This document shows positions 21,332-32,887 of a stretch of DNA of 64,000 bases, piece by piece (within the stretch, counting starts at the first letter, position 1; each line of letters starts with the position of its first letter). The notes under the pieces were generated by a model. The model was not told the origin of the DNA. It saw only the letters and a program-made list of their open reading frames with translations, and did no database searches. Position numbers and translations under genes: made by a program. The stretch is from positions 983,836 to 1,047,835 of the forward strand of contig OZ007511.1 of assembly GCA_963931865.1 (NCBI GenBank). Reading direction: 5' to 3'. Origin of the DNA: Axinella damicornis. Its lineage: Eukaryota > Porifera > Demospongiae > Axinellida > Axinellidae.

Positions 21332-22085
21332 CCCTAACATGGTCTACAGTGAAGGTGGTTAGTAACATAGTGTTTTGCATTCTGACAACGATCAGTGTTG
21401 AATCAGCGTTGACTGTTTTGTAATCAGATCTCACTAGCTACAATAGTAGCTCTGCATAACATCTCTTGCATTTGGTTTGTACAGGCAAAATACCAATTAA
21501 ATTTCTCTAATAACCTCCTCCATTAGGAGGAACTGTCATACTTCCTCACTTCTATTAAGAATTCCAGAGATTTGGTATATACTCTTGACCAGAGCGAGTA
21601 AAGATATACAAGCAACACCACCTTAGCCATTGACTTGTTCACCTAATGCTGCATGTAAATACTGCACCATGCAACTTATCCTGAATGAACTGGATGCAGT
21701 GTGTGATTTCACTCAGCTAGGCTTCCTTTTCACAGCAGTTAGTCATGACTAATATATCAGCAACTACTGCACCAGGCAGCTGCAATATTTCAACTACTGC
21801 ACCATGTGGCGTACATTCTGATACAACTATGCAATTGCAAAGCACAGATTATTAATATGTCCAATGTTAGCAGTATTAATTTCAAACTTGAACTATAGTC
21901 ACAATAATTAAGCCCTCCATATTGCGGTACATGCTTTCCATAGTACGATTGCTAGCAAGTCCATTGTGACTGTGTATAAATAATTAGTATAAGGACAAAA
22001 ATAGTATGATAGCAATGATTCATGCGGCTTATGTAGGGAACAACTTAATTCACAGTATGTCAAGGAAAGTTTGACCATGAGGTTA
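21332..22085. other. Convergent spacer between genes B and C
   Basis: Holds the 3' ends of both genes. An ATTAAA at 21496-21501 could be the gene B polyadenylation signal. The paired CTACTGCACCA(T/G)G...GCTGCAATATTTCA phrases (about 21763-21805) also occur near 19690. No exon seen. Confidence 0.45.
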
Positions 22086-22333
22086 TCAGAGTGTAGTCTG
22101 CTGGTTTTGAGGCTGGGCAGGAGGGAGGATTGAAGTCCCACCTGTCTGCACCACGTGGCTCTGCATAGGGGCCTGAAGGTTCTGGGTGGTCATCTTGTGG
22201 TATCTGTCGTGCAGGGGGCAAGTGGAGACTCGCATGCAGATACAAAGTGTCAGACACCAGGTCACGGACAGGAGAAGCAGGACCCCAAGAAAAGCTCCAA
22301 CAATGGCACCTACTTGTCCTGCAACTTGTTCCT
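22086..22333 (-). CDS. Gene C last exon: membrane anchor and tail
   Basis: Encodes [13 protein letters not shown], a hydrophobic span ([19 protein letters not shown]), [10 protein letters not shown] and a Gln/Pro-rich tail ending QNQQTTL before TGA (22086-22088). Acceptor ATTTCAG. Confidence 0.92.
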
Positions 22334-25300
22334 CTGAAATAGAATCAGCTGGTTTCAGTGGTAATATAATTTTAGACCATGTAAGGAGATGTCAAGTCAT
22401 AAAATGTTTCAGCAGAGTGGTGAAGTGAAAGTTCAAGAACTTACAACCAGCCATTTAGCAAATTCAGCAGAATTACTTAGATCTTAGCCCTAGCCAGTAG
22501 CTAGCGGCAGAAAAAAGATGCTCTTTTTCACCGTTCACACTTCAGAACACTGTACATGCTCACTAAGATATTCATTCATCCATGGCCTTAGACAGTGTAT
22601 AATACATTATAATAATTATGTTGAATGTCTGCACACATTGGTCATGCACTTATACCAAGTATACAATACATTGGTCGCTTACCAAGTAGTGCATCACCTA
22701 AGGCACCTGAAATAAAACAGGTAGGGTTTGAGGATCGATATTTACTCACATCACGATTCAATATAGCTATTGAACAAGAAGTTCATTCATAGGTAGTTTA
22801 ATTTCTTGTGGTATGTTGTCTAAAACAGGATAGCCATCCTCAATAGCTAATGCATGCAGCTTGCCCACGCGCAAACCACAATTAATGCCCTGCAGTCATC
22901 TTTAACAATATTATAACTTCATCTGTATTGTAGTTATAGAGTGAAATTTCTAGACTCATTCCCACTGATTCATGTAGACTTCGTTCTGGACATAGGATGA
23001 ATCAGCTTGATTCCCACGTGAATCATTTTAATGTTCGCATGAAGTACTTCAGAATTGAAAGTGATCTGCATCAACAGATTGTCAAATTAGTTGTCTTGGT
23101 CTAATTGTTGCTCTGTTTTTTGTCTCCTGCATCTTTGGTACCTTCTCAGCCTTGTTTTACTGTATACATTAACTTACGGCATCCTCTCTCAGCACTGCCA
23201 TCACTACATCCAGCGTATCTATCGCACCGGGCAGAGAAGGAAACACACTGACCATTGTCACAGCGTAACTGGCTGGTAGCACAAGCTGCGTGGGATCCAT
23301 AACAGACATTTATTGCTAGCTAGCCCATGCAATGGCTCTCATTCCCAGAGCTTCCCTAGCTGTTCCTTCTCTCTTTGGTGTGCATTGGCAATACATGGAA
23401 GCATTAATGACATATTATTGGCAAGGCCTGGTTTCAAAGATCGTGACCAGATTGTGTAGTAGTGTACATATTGTAATAGCTAAACTTACGGTTAATAGAG
23501 CTGCAGTCAGTAGCTACTAGAGGAACGAGTACCAGAACAGAAAATGGCCACATCTTCAGAATGGATACAGTTGGCTATGCTAATTCCCCTGTTTGAGCCT
23601 CGTTTTACTGAAATACATTTCAGGTCTTGTTTGTTGCTCTGTTTTTCTGTCTGCTAAAAGCATTCAATGGTGCTGGCATTGGCCGAGAACTTTTGCTTAT
23701 TATATTGGATGGGAAGACAGATGATTTTGCATGCAACTTGGATTTGTGATAAGAACTGATGTTGCTTGTTTGTCGTCCACTATTTAAAATCGGTATTCAC
23801 TCACACTCTCCCCAACTGTACCTACAGCCAAATTGTATCACACATATATCAAAATCCAGTCACGGCTTTTAAAACTCAGGTGGAAATCCACTTACCCTAA
23901 CTTCCCAAATCGAATGGACTACTATACAACTTACGGCATCCTCTCTCATCACTGCCATCAGTACATCCACCAGTGCGTCCATCGCACTGGCCATGGACAG
24001 AAGAGGAAATACACTGACCATTGTCACAGCGAAACTGGCTGGAAGCACACTGAGCTGCAAGGGTGATTAATAGATCCATAACGGACATTGACTACTAGCA
24101 TGCTCCACTATCCCCCAATTCAAGCTGTAAACGGCCCATCCTTGGTCAATGCAGTCATTTAATATTCATGGCAAAGTTATCCAAGACCAATAATCAGAAA
24201 ACTGTACCTCCCAGTCACCACTCACTGGGATCAATAGAGCTGCAGTCAGTACTAGAAGACCGAGAACCAGAACAGAAAATTGCGATGTCTTCAGAATGGG
24301 CACAGTTGTGGGACCCAATTCCCCTGTGTGAGCAGGAGAGAAGGCATGATTCCCTCCCAGTACAGCCAACGTCATCCAGCCAGATTGTACCAGAGCCAGA
24401 CCCGAACCTGAAGATTGGGTGAAGCCATAGTTTGGATAACAGTTCAGTTATCCATGCATGCCACCAAAGACTGCATCATTGAAGCAACTAGCTAAGTTGA
24501 AGATTAATGTGTGCTTTCTTTCAATTGTCTATAATTGCTTAGCAACAACTAGAGGTGTTCATAGAACACATACCCCGCGCTGTCATGAACGTCTACAGGC
24601 CAGGATGCATGCAGTGCAGCTACAATCGACGTGACATCTCTGCCGATGCACATTGAACAGGTACTATCGCATATACTGTGTTGTGTATGGCCATATCCAA
24701 GGTGTGGGAGTGTCCGCTTACCGTATATACTGGAGAGGTGGAGCCAAATGTTACGAATAATAGGAAATAGCTGGAAAAAACAGCCGAAACAATAGCCACG
24801 ATGCCTGTGAAGTACATAGATCGTGAGAAACCACTGTTTCCTAGCGGTCATCTCGAAGCATGAAGTTTCCAATTGCACCGTGTGTCCTGTTCTTGATGGG
24901 ACTCTGAGGTCACGAAGAGGTGGAGCCAATGTTATGAATAGTTATGAAAAGTAGGAAATAGCCGAAATACAGCGAAACGGAGCGACTTGACTTCAGTCAG
25001 GTACACATAGAGCAGTTTTTTGTTATTTGCTATTGTTTGACTCCATTTCGATGGTTTATGAGGGTCTATGTGGCGAGATTTCAATTTTTTTCGAGTAACA
25101 GACTGACTGACAGACAAAACCGATTGCTTAACCCCGCTTCGCGCATGCGCGCGCGGGGTAAAAAATGGATACTAAGTACAATAGGAGGAGTTGATAATAG
25201 GGTTGTTGTATGTGGTAACAGAAAGCACTGGCTGAATAGAATTAACTGTTCATGCTCATTTTCAACCGTGGATTATAACTCCAGTACATACAGTCATGCA

Positions 25301-28300
25301 GGCCTGTACACAATGTCATGCATGCATGCATGCAGAACGAGTCATGTAGCACGCTGGTTAGCTGTCAGTCACAACTGCTATATGATACATCGACATTGAG
25401 TCCAAGCAATTTATGTACTAGGGACCCTGGGCTATAGCATCTTGGCTATAGTATGTTGAGTGCAGGTAGGGTGCTACTAAGGGCTTCTACATCGCCATTG
25501 GATGACACGTGTAACCTATTTAGAAGTATGCAATGTCAGGAATGTAGCTAATTATGTTAGCAATGAAACCAAGGTAAACACCCGAAACCAATGGTTGACT
25601 GACTTCGTAAGTATGTCTTTGTGGGTAGTCCAGAATGAAAACCCTGACCCGGAACTGTACCACTGTATTTTGTTACTATAAGTGAGTGGTAGTCCAAATT
25701 GAAGAGTTTGCTGTAGTGCACCCACTGTATAGCTACTCCCCCCCCCCATTCTAATTCCAGCCCTTCAGTGAGACCAAACTTCTGCAAGCTCAACCCATAC
25801 ACGCTCCACGTTCAATAACCAACTGGCATGCACAATAAGTGCATATGTCCATGTAGGTGAATTGTGATTCTGGGGGAATTAAGGTTAACGTTGCAGAAGT
25901 CCAATCCAACACCAGTAGCTAAATCCAAGTGTGCAGCACTATATAGCTACAGCATAACATCAGAGTCCCTTAAAAGTTAGGTGTCATTGCCATGCTGACC
26001 AGAGGATTGAATGAGATATAACTATGTCATTTCCAAAACCCTCAGGCAAGGTCACTGCAGTGCTATCAGTGTATTGGGAACTCACAAGGAATTGGAACTG
26101 GCAGTGATGGGGCCCCTACTGGCACCTGAGTAGCCCAGCTGTCGGCAGGCTACACTAGCATCAGTGAAACCAAATGAATGATCACACACAGTCCCCCAAC
26201 GTTGATTGTTGAGGATCTCCAGTCGACCAGATGAGTAGGTGGCACTCGAAACTGACCTCCTTGCAAGCCTCAGGTCACCATTTCTCATAGCTGCAGATAA
26301 AACAATGTAGCCTTAGCCATGGACTCTGTTGAGTGACAGAATAGCACAATTAAAGGCAATTTTAATTGTAGATTCTTTGGTTTTCCAACCACAAGTTGAA
26401 TGAAGTGACATAGCGAGTAGAACGTGTCATGCATCCATGACTTTAAAGTATGTGTTGTAAGCAGTCTGGTATACTACCATGGATTGTGATCGTATTCATA
26501 AACAATGAATCATTATACAGGAGGTTAATGTATTCAGTATTGAGAAGATAGGAGTAGGCATTGTTCAGTAGAAAATACTATCCCTAAGGATGACATACAG
26601 ATGACAAATATAGTTCACTGACTGGGACATTGGTGTCCTATAGGGGTCACTGCATGGTCAATAATGTCTGAGAGCACTTTATTAAGTAGCATAAGTTTCA
26701 CTTCACAGCACATAGCTAAAGCTAAACTTACTGTTAACAGAGCTGCAGTCAGTACTAGAGGAACGAGTACCAGAACAGAAAATGGCCACATCTTCAGAAT
26801 GGGCACAGTTATGAATACCAATCCCATTATTTGGACAGGAGAGAATGCATGATTCACTCCCAGAGCAACGAACATTATCCAGCAAGATTGGACCAGAGCC
26901 AGACCCAAACCTGCAGAGGAAAGCGATCTTGGATGAAGTCCTATTAATTTTCCCTGCACTCCACCACAGACCGTAATGCAGTACATCATTGACCTTAACT
27001 TGAACGGTGTAGCTAGTTACCAACAATACTGTGTACCAGTTATAGAGCAATATAGAGGTAAGCGGTACCAGTTTAACAGGTAGCTATAAGTAGATATGCA
27101 GTGTCTGCTAATACCAATATTGGATGTAATGGCTGGAATTAATTTGTGACTGGGTCCTGACTCCATACATCTAGCTAGCACAGAATCAGGGAAATGGTAT
27201 CAGACTTGATACCAAATGTGTAGCTAGTGTATATAGGAGAAATGGTCTGTGGATGAGTCTCATCTCTGCAAGTCTATCAGCATATTGGTTACTCACAAGG
27301 TGCTGGAATTGGCGATGGGGTTACTACTGGCACGTGAGTAGCCCAGCTGTCGGCAGGCTACGTTTGCATCAGAGAATTCAAAGAAGTCATCACACACAGT
27401 CCCCCACTGTCCATTGATGAAGATCTCCAGACGACCAGATGTAAAGGTGATGCTCGACAGTGACCCTCTGGCAAGCCTCAGGTCGCCATTCCTTTGAGCT
27501 GCAGATAAAACAATGGTAGCTACTATGTTTGCACACTATAGCCTTAACCAACTGTAACATTAAGTTTTGCACAGTGACTGTGTTGCAATGCAGTTTCATG
27601 TGCTTCATGCATTCCCACATTGATTGGTCGGAAGACCTGGGAATGAAGCTATAATTAGGTTCTACCTACTCTCAATGGTGAATATAATGCAGTTATGAAT
27701 ACCTAAGCAATCCCAAATTAAATGTCAAAGTGTTTCAGTGTGAGTACTATGAGATCAATACCATTCCAGAGCTCTGTCTTATGACCATATATAGAGACTC
27801 CGGACTTTGATGGGCACAACTAGAGCATGCAATTTTGTAGCGCTAGCTCTGTATCTGACCTAATTTTTTTCAGCATACACCAAGTTAAAGGCACTAGGTG
27901 TTTGCATTATATTACCTATTGGGCCTCTCAGAACAGAACAATAGTTTAGAACTAAAATTACTGCTATGACCACTGTTAAGTGATGTCTTGCAGCATAGCT
28001 TTATTAAGCAGAGCCTCACTAAGACTGGTTCAATGATACCACAGCCACTTGGATTTCCACATGTGAAAATCTTATCTCATAATGGTCACCCTTCATCAGT
28101 AAGAGTAATTGGGCACTTTCATCTGGGACTCCCACCTGTACTGTACAGTATACTTGTATCAAGCACAGCAAGTGGGATGGAAACTAAACCATAGATCAAA
28201 GTCTGTTATGGGTACTAGCCCCAGGCATCCAATTGACTTCACACTGTCATTTCATTTCACTTTCCTTCAGTACTAAACTTTGAACAGGGATAGCTAATTG

Positions 28301-28361
28301 ACTTACCATAGATGATGGCAACTGTGGCTAGTAGCACCAGCAGCCCTTGAGAACGTAGCAT
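22086..28361 (-). CDS. Gene C: SRCR-SRCR-LDLa-LDLa membrane receptor
   Basis: Nine exons read on the - strand, 440 residues: 28307-28361, 27297-27498, 26732-26910, 26086-26290, 24226-24407, 23935-24054, 23178-23285, 22683-22706, 22086-22333. Order: signal peptide, two SRCR domains, two LDLa repeats, an 8-residue microexon, membrane anchor and short tail. Exon lengths and phases sum to an intact frame. The start was chosen because the ATG at 28361 opens a 19-residue leader ending at a phase 1 donor. The short tail lacks the Pro-rich region of genes A and B. A decayed copy is at 44804-45683. The role as a surface recognition receptor is inferred from domains. Confidence 0.87.
22683..22706 (-). 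CDS. Gene C 24-nt microexon
   Basis: Between TTTATTTCAG and GTAAGC, the 24 bases encode (G)ALGDALL(G) with phase 1 on both sides. Including it keeps frame and so does skipping it. It is called from splice signals and phase only. Confidence 0.6.
23178..23285 (-). CDS. Gene C exon: LDLa 2, altered calcium loop
   Basis: Encodes [13 protein letters not shown] and [21 protein letters not shown] is DGSAE, and the loop is one residue shorter than in the neighbours. Calcium binding is doubtful. Confidence 0.88.
23935..24054 (-). CDS. Gene C exon: LDLa 1
   Basis: Encodes [14 protein letters not shown], then [15 protein letters not shown], which has extra residues (HGQ) before the fourth cysteine, and TDGSDERGC. 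Confidence 0.9.
24226..24407 (-). CDS. Gene C exon: SRCR 2 second half
   Basis: Encodes [33 protein letters not shown] and IFC, then a Ser-rich linker with TDCSSIDP. Acceptor CTTCAG, donor GTGAGT. Confidence 0.93.
24571..25160. mobile_element. 590-bp MITE, CCCCGCGC ends, TA flanks
   Basis: TACCCCGCGC on the left and GCGCGGGGTA on the right. Two copies of GAGGTGGAGCCAA(A)TGTTA lie inside. It occupies the large intron between the halves of the second SRCR of gene C. Transposase absent. Confidence 0.65.
26086..26290 (-). CDS. Gene C exon: SRCR 2 first half
   Basis: Encodes [32 protein letters not shown] and [13 protein letters not shown]. Ends TT|GTGAGT, phase 2. Confidence 0.93.
26732..26910 (-). 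CDS. Gene C exon: SRCR 1 second half
   Basis: Encodes [36 protein letters not shown] and the linker [10 protein letters not shown]. Leu replaces Trp in the usual IWLD. Confidence 0.93.
27297..27498 (-). CDS. Gene C exon: SRCR 1 first half
   Basis: Encodes [29 protein letters not shown] and [13 protein letters not shown]. Acceptor ATCTGCAG, donor TT|GTGAGT. Confidence 0.93.
28307..28361 (-). CDS. Gene C exon 1: signal peptide
   Basis: Encodes [19 protein letters not shown], a clear secretory leader; donor TATG|GTAAGT, phase 1. Confidence 0.9.
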
Positions 28362-28825
28362 AATTTGTGGCAAAAACTTATAATTAGAAACAAACAGTGG
28401 TTGGCATGCAGTTGCAATAGTTAAGAACTCTCGCTCTCTTAAGAATAATCTTGTGAGCCGCCTACAATTGAGACTGCTATACTGAATAACATGAACTTCA
28501 CAACAGTGGCATGTTTGGTATGGAACTCCTATAATTATACAGCTGTACAAAATGTCATCCTTCACTGAATAATCATAATGTGGTAGAATAGAAGAAGAAT
28601 AATCCTTGTATCAAGTTGCATGGATACCTCAACACCTATGATAGGTGTTACTCGGTAATCAGTTCATAATTATAGTGGCAGCTGCAATTTTTGGTTAATT
28701 TAATCTCAAAAGGGGTAATACCTAACTACCTTTTGGGGATGAGGTTATAATTAACAGGCTAAGACTGTACTCAATTTAGTTTCAGCTAAACAACACGGAG
28801 CTGCCACAATAATTCATTTCTTGCA

Positions 28826-29080
28826 GATTATCCCTCTCAGCCCCCTCCCATTCCAGGTATAGTTTGGTGTATTGGTGCTGCTTTTGATTTGAGTCACTTA
28901 TTGGGTTGGTACTGATTCTCCGGGTTATGCAGGAACATCTCCTTATCGACAAGAAGTCTGGGTTGAAGGAATCAGCCCCTACTGACAGCAACCTCCCTCT
29001 CCTGCACACGTCCAACAAGGTGTTAGCAACGGAGGAACCAGACACTATCCCCAGCAACCATCTTCATCATGGTTTACGGT
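28826..29080 (+). pseudogene. Decayed 3' end of a gene A/B paralogue
   Basis: 28826-28857 matches the YPSQPPPIPG exon end with its donor. 28924-29080 matches the final tail exon (GYAGTSPYRQE, GISPY). The acceptor AG has become CG, and a TGA interrupts the tail where A and B have a Pro codon. Nothing upstream of the tail remains. It lies between the divergent-orientation start of C and the 3' end of D. Confidence 0.85.
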
Positions 29081-29577
29081 GTCAACTCCGGGAACTCCCT
29101 ACTCATATGGCTGGCAGACTATTAAGCTGCACCTTGCCGTACGTATGTGGTTGATGAAGATCACTGAGCTAGTATGCAAAAGGGTGCAGACAACACCTGT
29201 CTAATCTAAATCCTAGAGCATAGAGCATACCAGCAGAATGTATCTATGGTTAGGTAGACAATTCACTCCAAGGCAAACAAAACTACAGACATAGTTGCAG
29301 ACAGAGTTCCCCGCGCAGGGAATGACATTTGATCTGCATCAATGCCAAAAAAATTTTTTGCTACCATCTGACCTGCTCTTCTGAAATTACACAATGTCTA
29401 CAAATTGAAAAGATGATACAAGTATATAGATACTTTCAAGCTCTCTCATTGTAATCTGTGCCATAATCAGTTCTTTATCACACACTCAAACACCAACTGC
29501 ATGTTCAAGAAGATTATATTCTTGTGGTACACTAATATAATAATTTATAATCATGTATACGATTTGTCCACTCAAGG

Positions 29578-29969
29578 TCACTGTGGAGGATAGCCATCCT
29601 GGAGTGAGGGAGGAAAGGCTTCCAGAGGTTGGCGGGAACCATTCTGCTGAGCCTGCATCTCTATCTCTACAGGTGGGGCAGACGGTGGAGCCTGCTTGAC
29701 ATCAGCTGGGTAGGACTGTTCATCGGTAGTCAGTGGGTAGGCAGTCTGCTGCGAGCCTGCTGTTACAGCACTGGCAGTGGCAGCTGCCGGTGCTGAGTTG
29801 GTTGCAACAGCAGCTGTGTGTGAGTGCTTGGATGAAGAGTCAGCTGCCCTCACACTTCTAGCAATGCAGAGGCCAGTGACAATGACGATGACAATGGTGA
29901 TCACCACGAAGAGCACAAAAGCTGCTACAGTCACTCCCACAATCGTGCCCACACTGGTATTGCCAACCA
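29578..29969 (-). CDS. Gene D last exon: transmembrane and cytoplasmic tail
   Basis: Encodes [11 protein letters not shown], a strongly hydrophobic Val/Ile span ([19 protein letters not shown]), CIARSVRAA, an Ala-rich stretch, then [15 protein letters not shown] and DGYPPQ before TGA. Stop is at 29578-29580. Confidence 0.93.
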
Positions 29970-32843
29970 CTAGAGGGTAAATAAAAGGACATAGCTAGCT
30001 ATATTATTACCAAATGATACTGAAATGACCCTCCCTCATAGGAACATGTAAAGTCGATGTTGCAGAGTCAGTAGCTACTTGCATACACGCATGCAATTGC
30101 ATGTGTGGTTTCATCTGGAGATGTGTACCCCCTCCTCCCAAAACTATTGGATCACACAAGACACTTCTTTGTGAGAGGGTGCATCATCAGAAGTAGTAAG
30201 GCATTCCACTAGCTAATACACACACATACAGTGTGTTCAACCGGCCTGCAAATTAAAGTAAACTCGTCTGTGGGAATACATGCTTTGCAGCCTTCTATGA
30301 TCAGGAAGTGCTGGTCAAGATTGACATGCTGTATATGTTCTGAAGATGGCGAGGAGGGTTTTGCCCCAGAGCCATCTTGACAAGTTTGGGAGGCCTAATT
30401 CTGTTCAGCATCAGTGGCTGGCTAGATTTACATACCAGTTATAGTCGGACTAGCAGGAGTAGCAATGAAGGTGCAGTCAGTACTACGTGTGCGAGCACCA
30501 GTCTGAGAACAGAAAATTGCCACATCAGCAGAATGGTTACAATTGTGAGACCCGATTCCTCTGTTTGAGCAGGAGAGAAGGCATGTTTCACTCCCAGTAC
30601 AGCCAACATCATCCAGCCAGATCTGACCAGAGCCAGACCCAAACCTGCGGAGGAAGGTGAAATATTGATGACCATTCAGCTAGCATTGTTCCACTGTGGA
30701 CTAGCCAGGATGCGTTCTGTTTTCAGGTTGCTTCTGGGGTGGTGTTAAAGCCTAGTGACAAGAGGCAATGAGGAACTCACAGGAATAAGAATAACCTGTC
30801 CCTGTGTAACTGATCTCAACACTGAAAGCAACTACCAGTAATTTGCCACGTGCTCATGCCATTAACTAACTTGAATATTTTGGCTCATATAACTTGTCAG
30901 GGCCCATGCTCGGGCAGGCCTGGGTGTGGCCATTGCATGGTGTACTGATTTACATGTACAGTATAATTATGACCAAGCCAGTGATGACGTCATCATGTGC
31001 AATTGTGTTTACTCACAAGATCCTGGATCTGGAAATGATAGGATCCCCGTCAGCAGTGATGAATCCCAGCTGTCGGCAGGCTACAGTTGCATCATTGAAA
31101 CTGAACGAGTCACTACACACAGTCCCCCACTGTCCATTGATGAAGGCCTCCAGACGACCAGATGTGTAGTTGGAACTTGAAAGTGACCCTCTTGAAAGCC
31201 TCAAATCACCACTCTGAGCTGTGGAGAAACATATTTGCATGCTAAGTTCAATCAAATACACTCATATTCCTGTCATAGTGAACACACTGCTGAACATGCC
31301 AGAATTAGAGCTACTATACGTTCTCCAGTCATATGACAAGAGCAAAAGCAACACAAAATATTGTCATAGCCACAAAATATTATCATAACCACATCATTTA
31401 TATCCCAAATCAGTGATACCTAACTCTTAACTCCTCGTAATCCACAATGACGTATGGTGTAACATCAAGACTGTGTGTGTACATGTATTCACCATCACTA
31501 TTACTCATGATACAAATGTGACATCATTCACAGTTTCCACTCAGCAAGCTGACTGGGTATGCATAGGTAGAACATCAATGATTAGGTATTCTGCTCTCAG
31601 TCAGTAGTTATGTCATAAGACTTCTGACTGTTTTTCCTTTCATAAGAGGTGGTTACCTAGGATTTCTAACTGCAGAGTAGCAGAGGCACTCTGCTCAAAC
31701 CGATCCATGATGGAAATGGTTACGTTATGAGATCCAAGTCCTACAATAAATGGAATATCCATTGTGAACGATCGAGCCAGAGAATTCGAACCTGTATATA
31801 TGGATGAGGGAAAAACATGAAATAAAGACCAGTTCTTTGCTGGACCTCGGGAACACATAATTATAAGCACTAAAAAATTGTTGTAAGTAAGGTACAAATG
31901 TCCGCCTACATAACTCAGATGTGGACCAGGCTTTCTGCCCAAATTCAAAGGTTTCCGTACGGGATGTGCATAATGATGTAAAGAATGGAAGGAAGGGAAG
32001 GAGCATGAAACGACTATGACATTTCCCATGGCAGTCCAGCCAGAATTCACAAGTGACCCCCTTCTGATGAAATGAGATTCAGGGTAATGTTGCAATATGG
32101 CCTGGTCACCATGGTAATGTTGCAATATGGCCTGGTCACCATGGTAATGTTGCAATATGGCCTGGTCACCATGCAGATTGGCTGCATTTCAAATTTGAAG
32201 TGAATCAGATGTCGTCATACCCAGACACCATACATCTGAAATACTACCTATCAGCATGGTGTTATAAGAGGATAACACTAAAACATTGCCACATGCAGCA
32301 ACAGATACCTGGAATTTCATTTCACATGCAATAATTGTACACCCTAAAATGGGAACCGAAAACAATCACCAAAATAAAACATTGCACTATGACTGTGACT
32401 ATGTCAGTAGCTAGCACTAGCTATTGATTATGAACTTACATGGGGGGACAGAGATTGCTCCACCATCATATTGACAGACCGGAGCTGTAGACAGGGGATT
32501 GTTAGCTGTGCAGCTGATGCTGCGAGAACTGCCAGAGGGTGTGCGCTCAAGGGAACACCTGATATCTGTTAGAAAGAAGGCAGATGCACTTATATGTGGT
32601 CCTCTGAAATGAACTTCAAGCCCACTACTTTGGTCCCATCAATAGATCTACTGCATGCATGTAGTTACCAGCTGTTGTGGTAAGATGGTAACCATTTAAG
32701 ATGCATGAGGGCATACCATACATGGGCACTCTTCTATGTGGAAACACTCATGCAGAAGACAGTTCATGCATGGACCTCTTTGGTGGACATGTAAGCTACA
32801 CCACCCATGGACACACTTTTGCAAGATTATTGTACAAGTGAAG

Positions 32844-32887
<44 letters not shown>

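Noticed and set aside
24549..24929. 126-codon open frame on the - strand between gene C exons
   Set aside because: Lies within the inverted-repeat element at 24571-25160; no SRCR or LDLa features.
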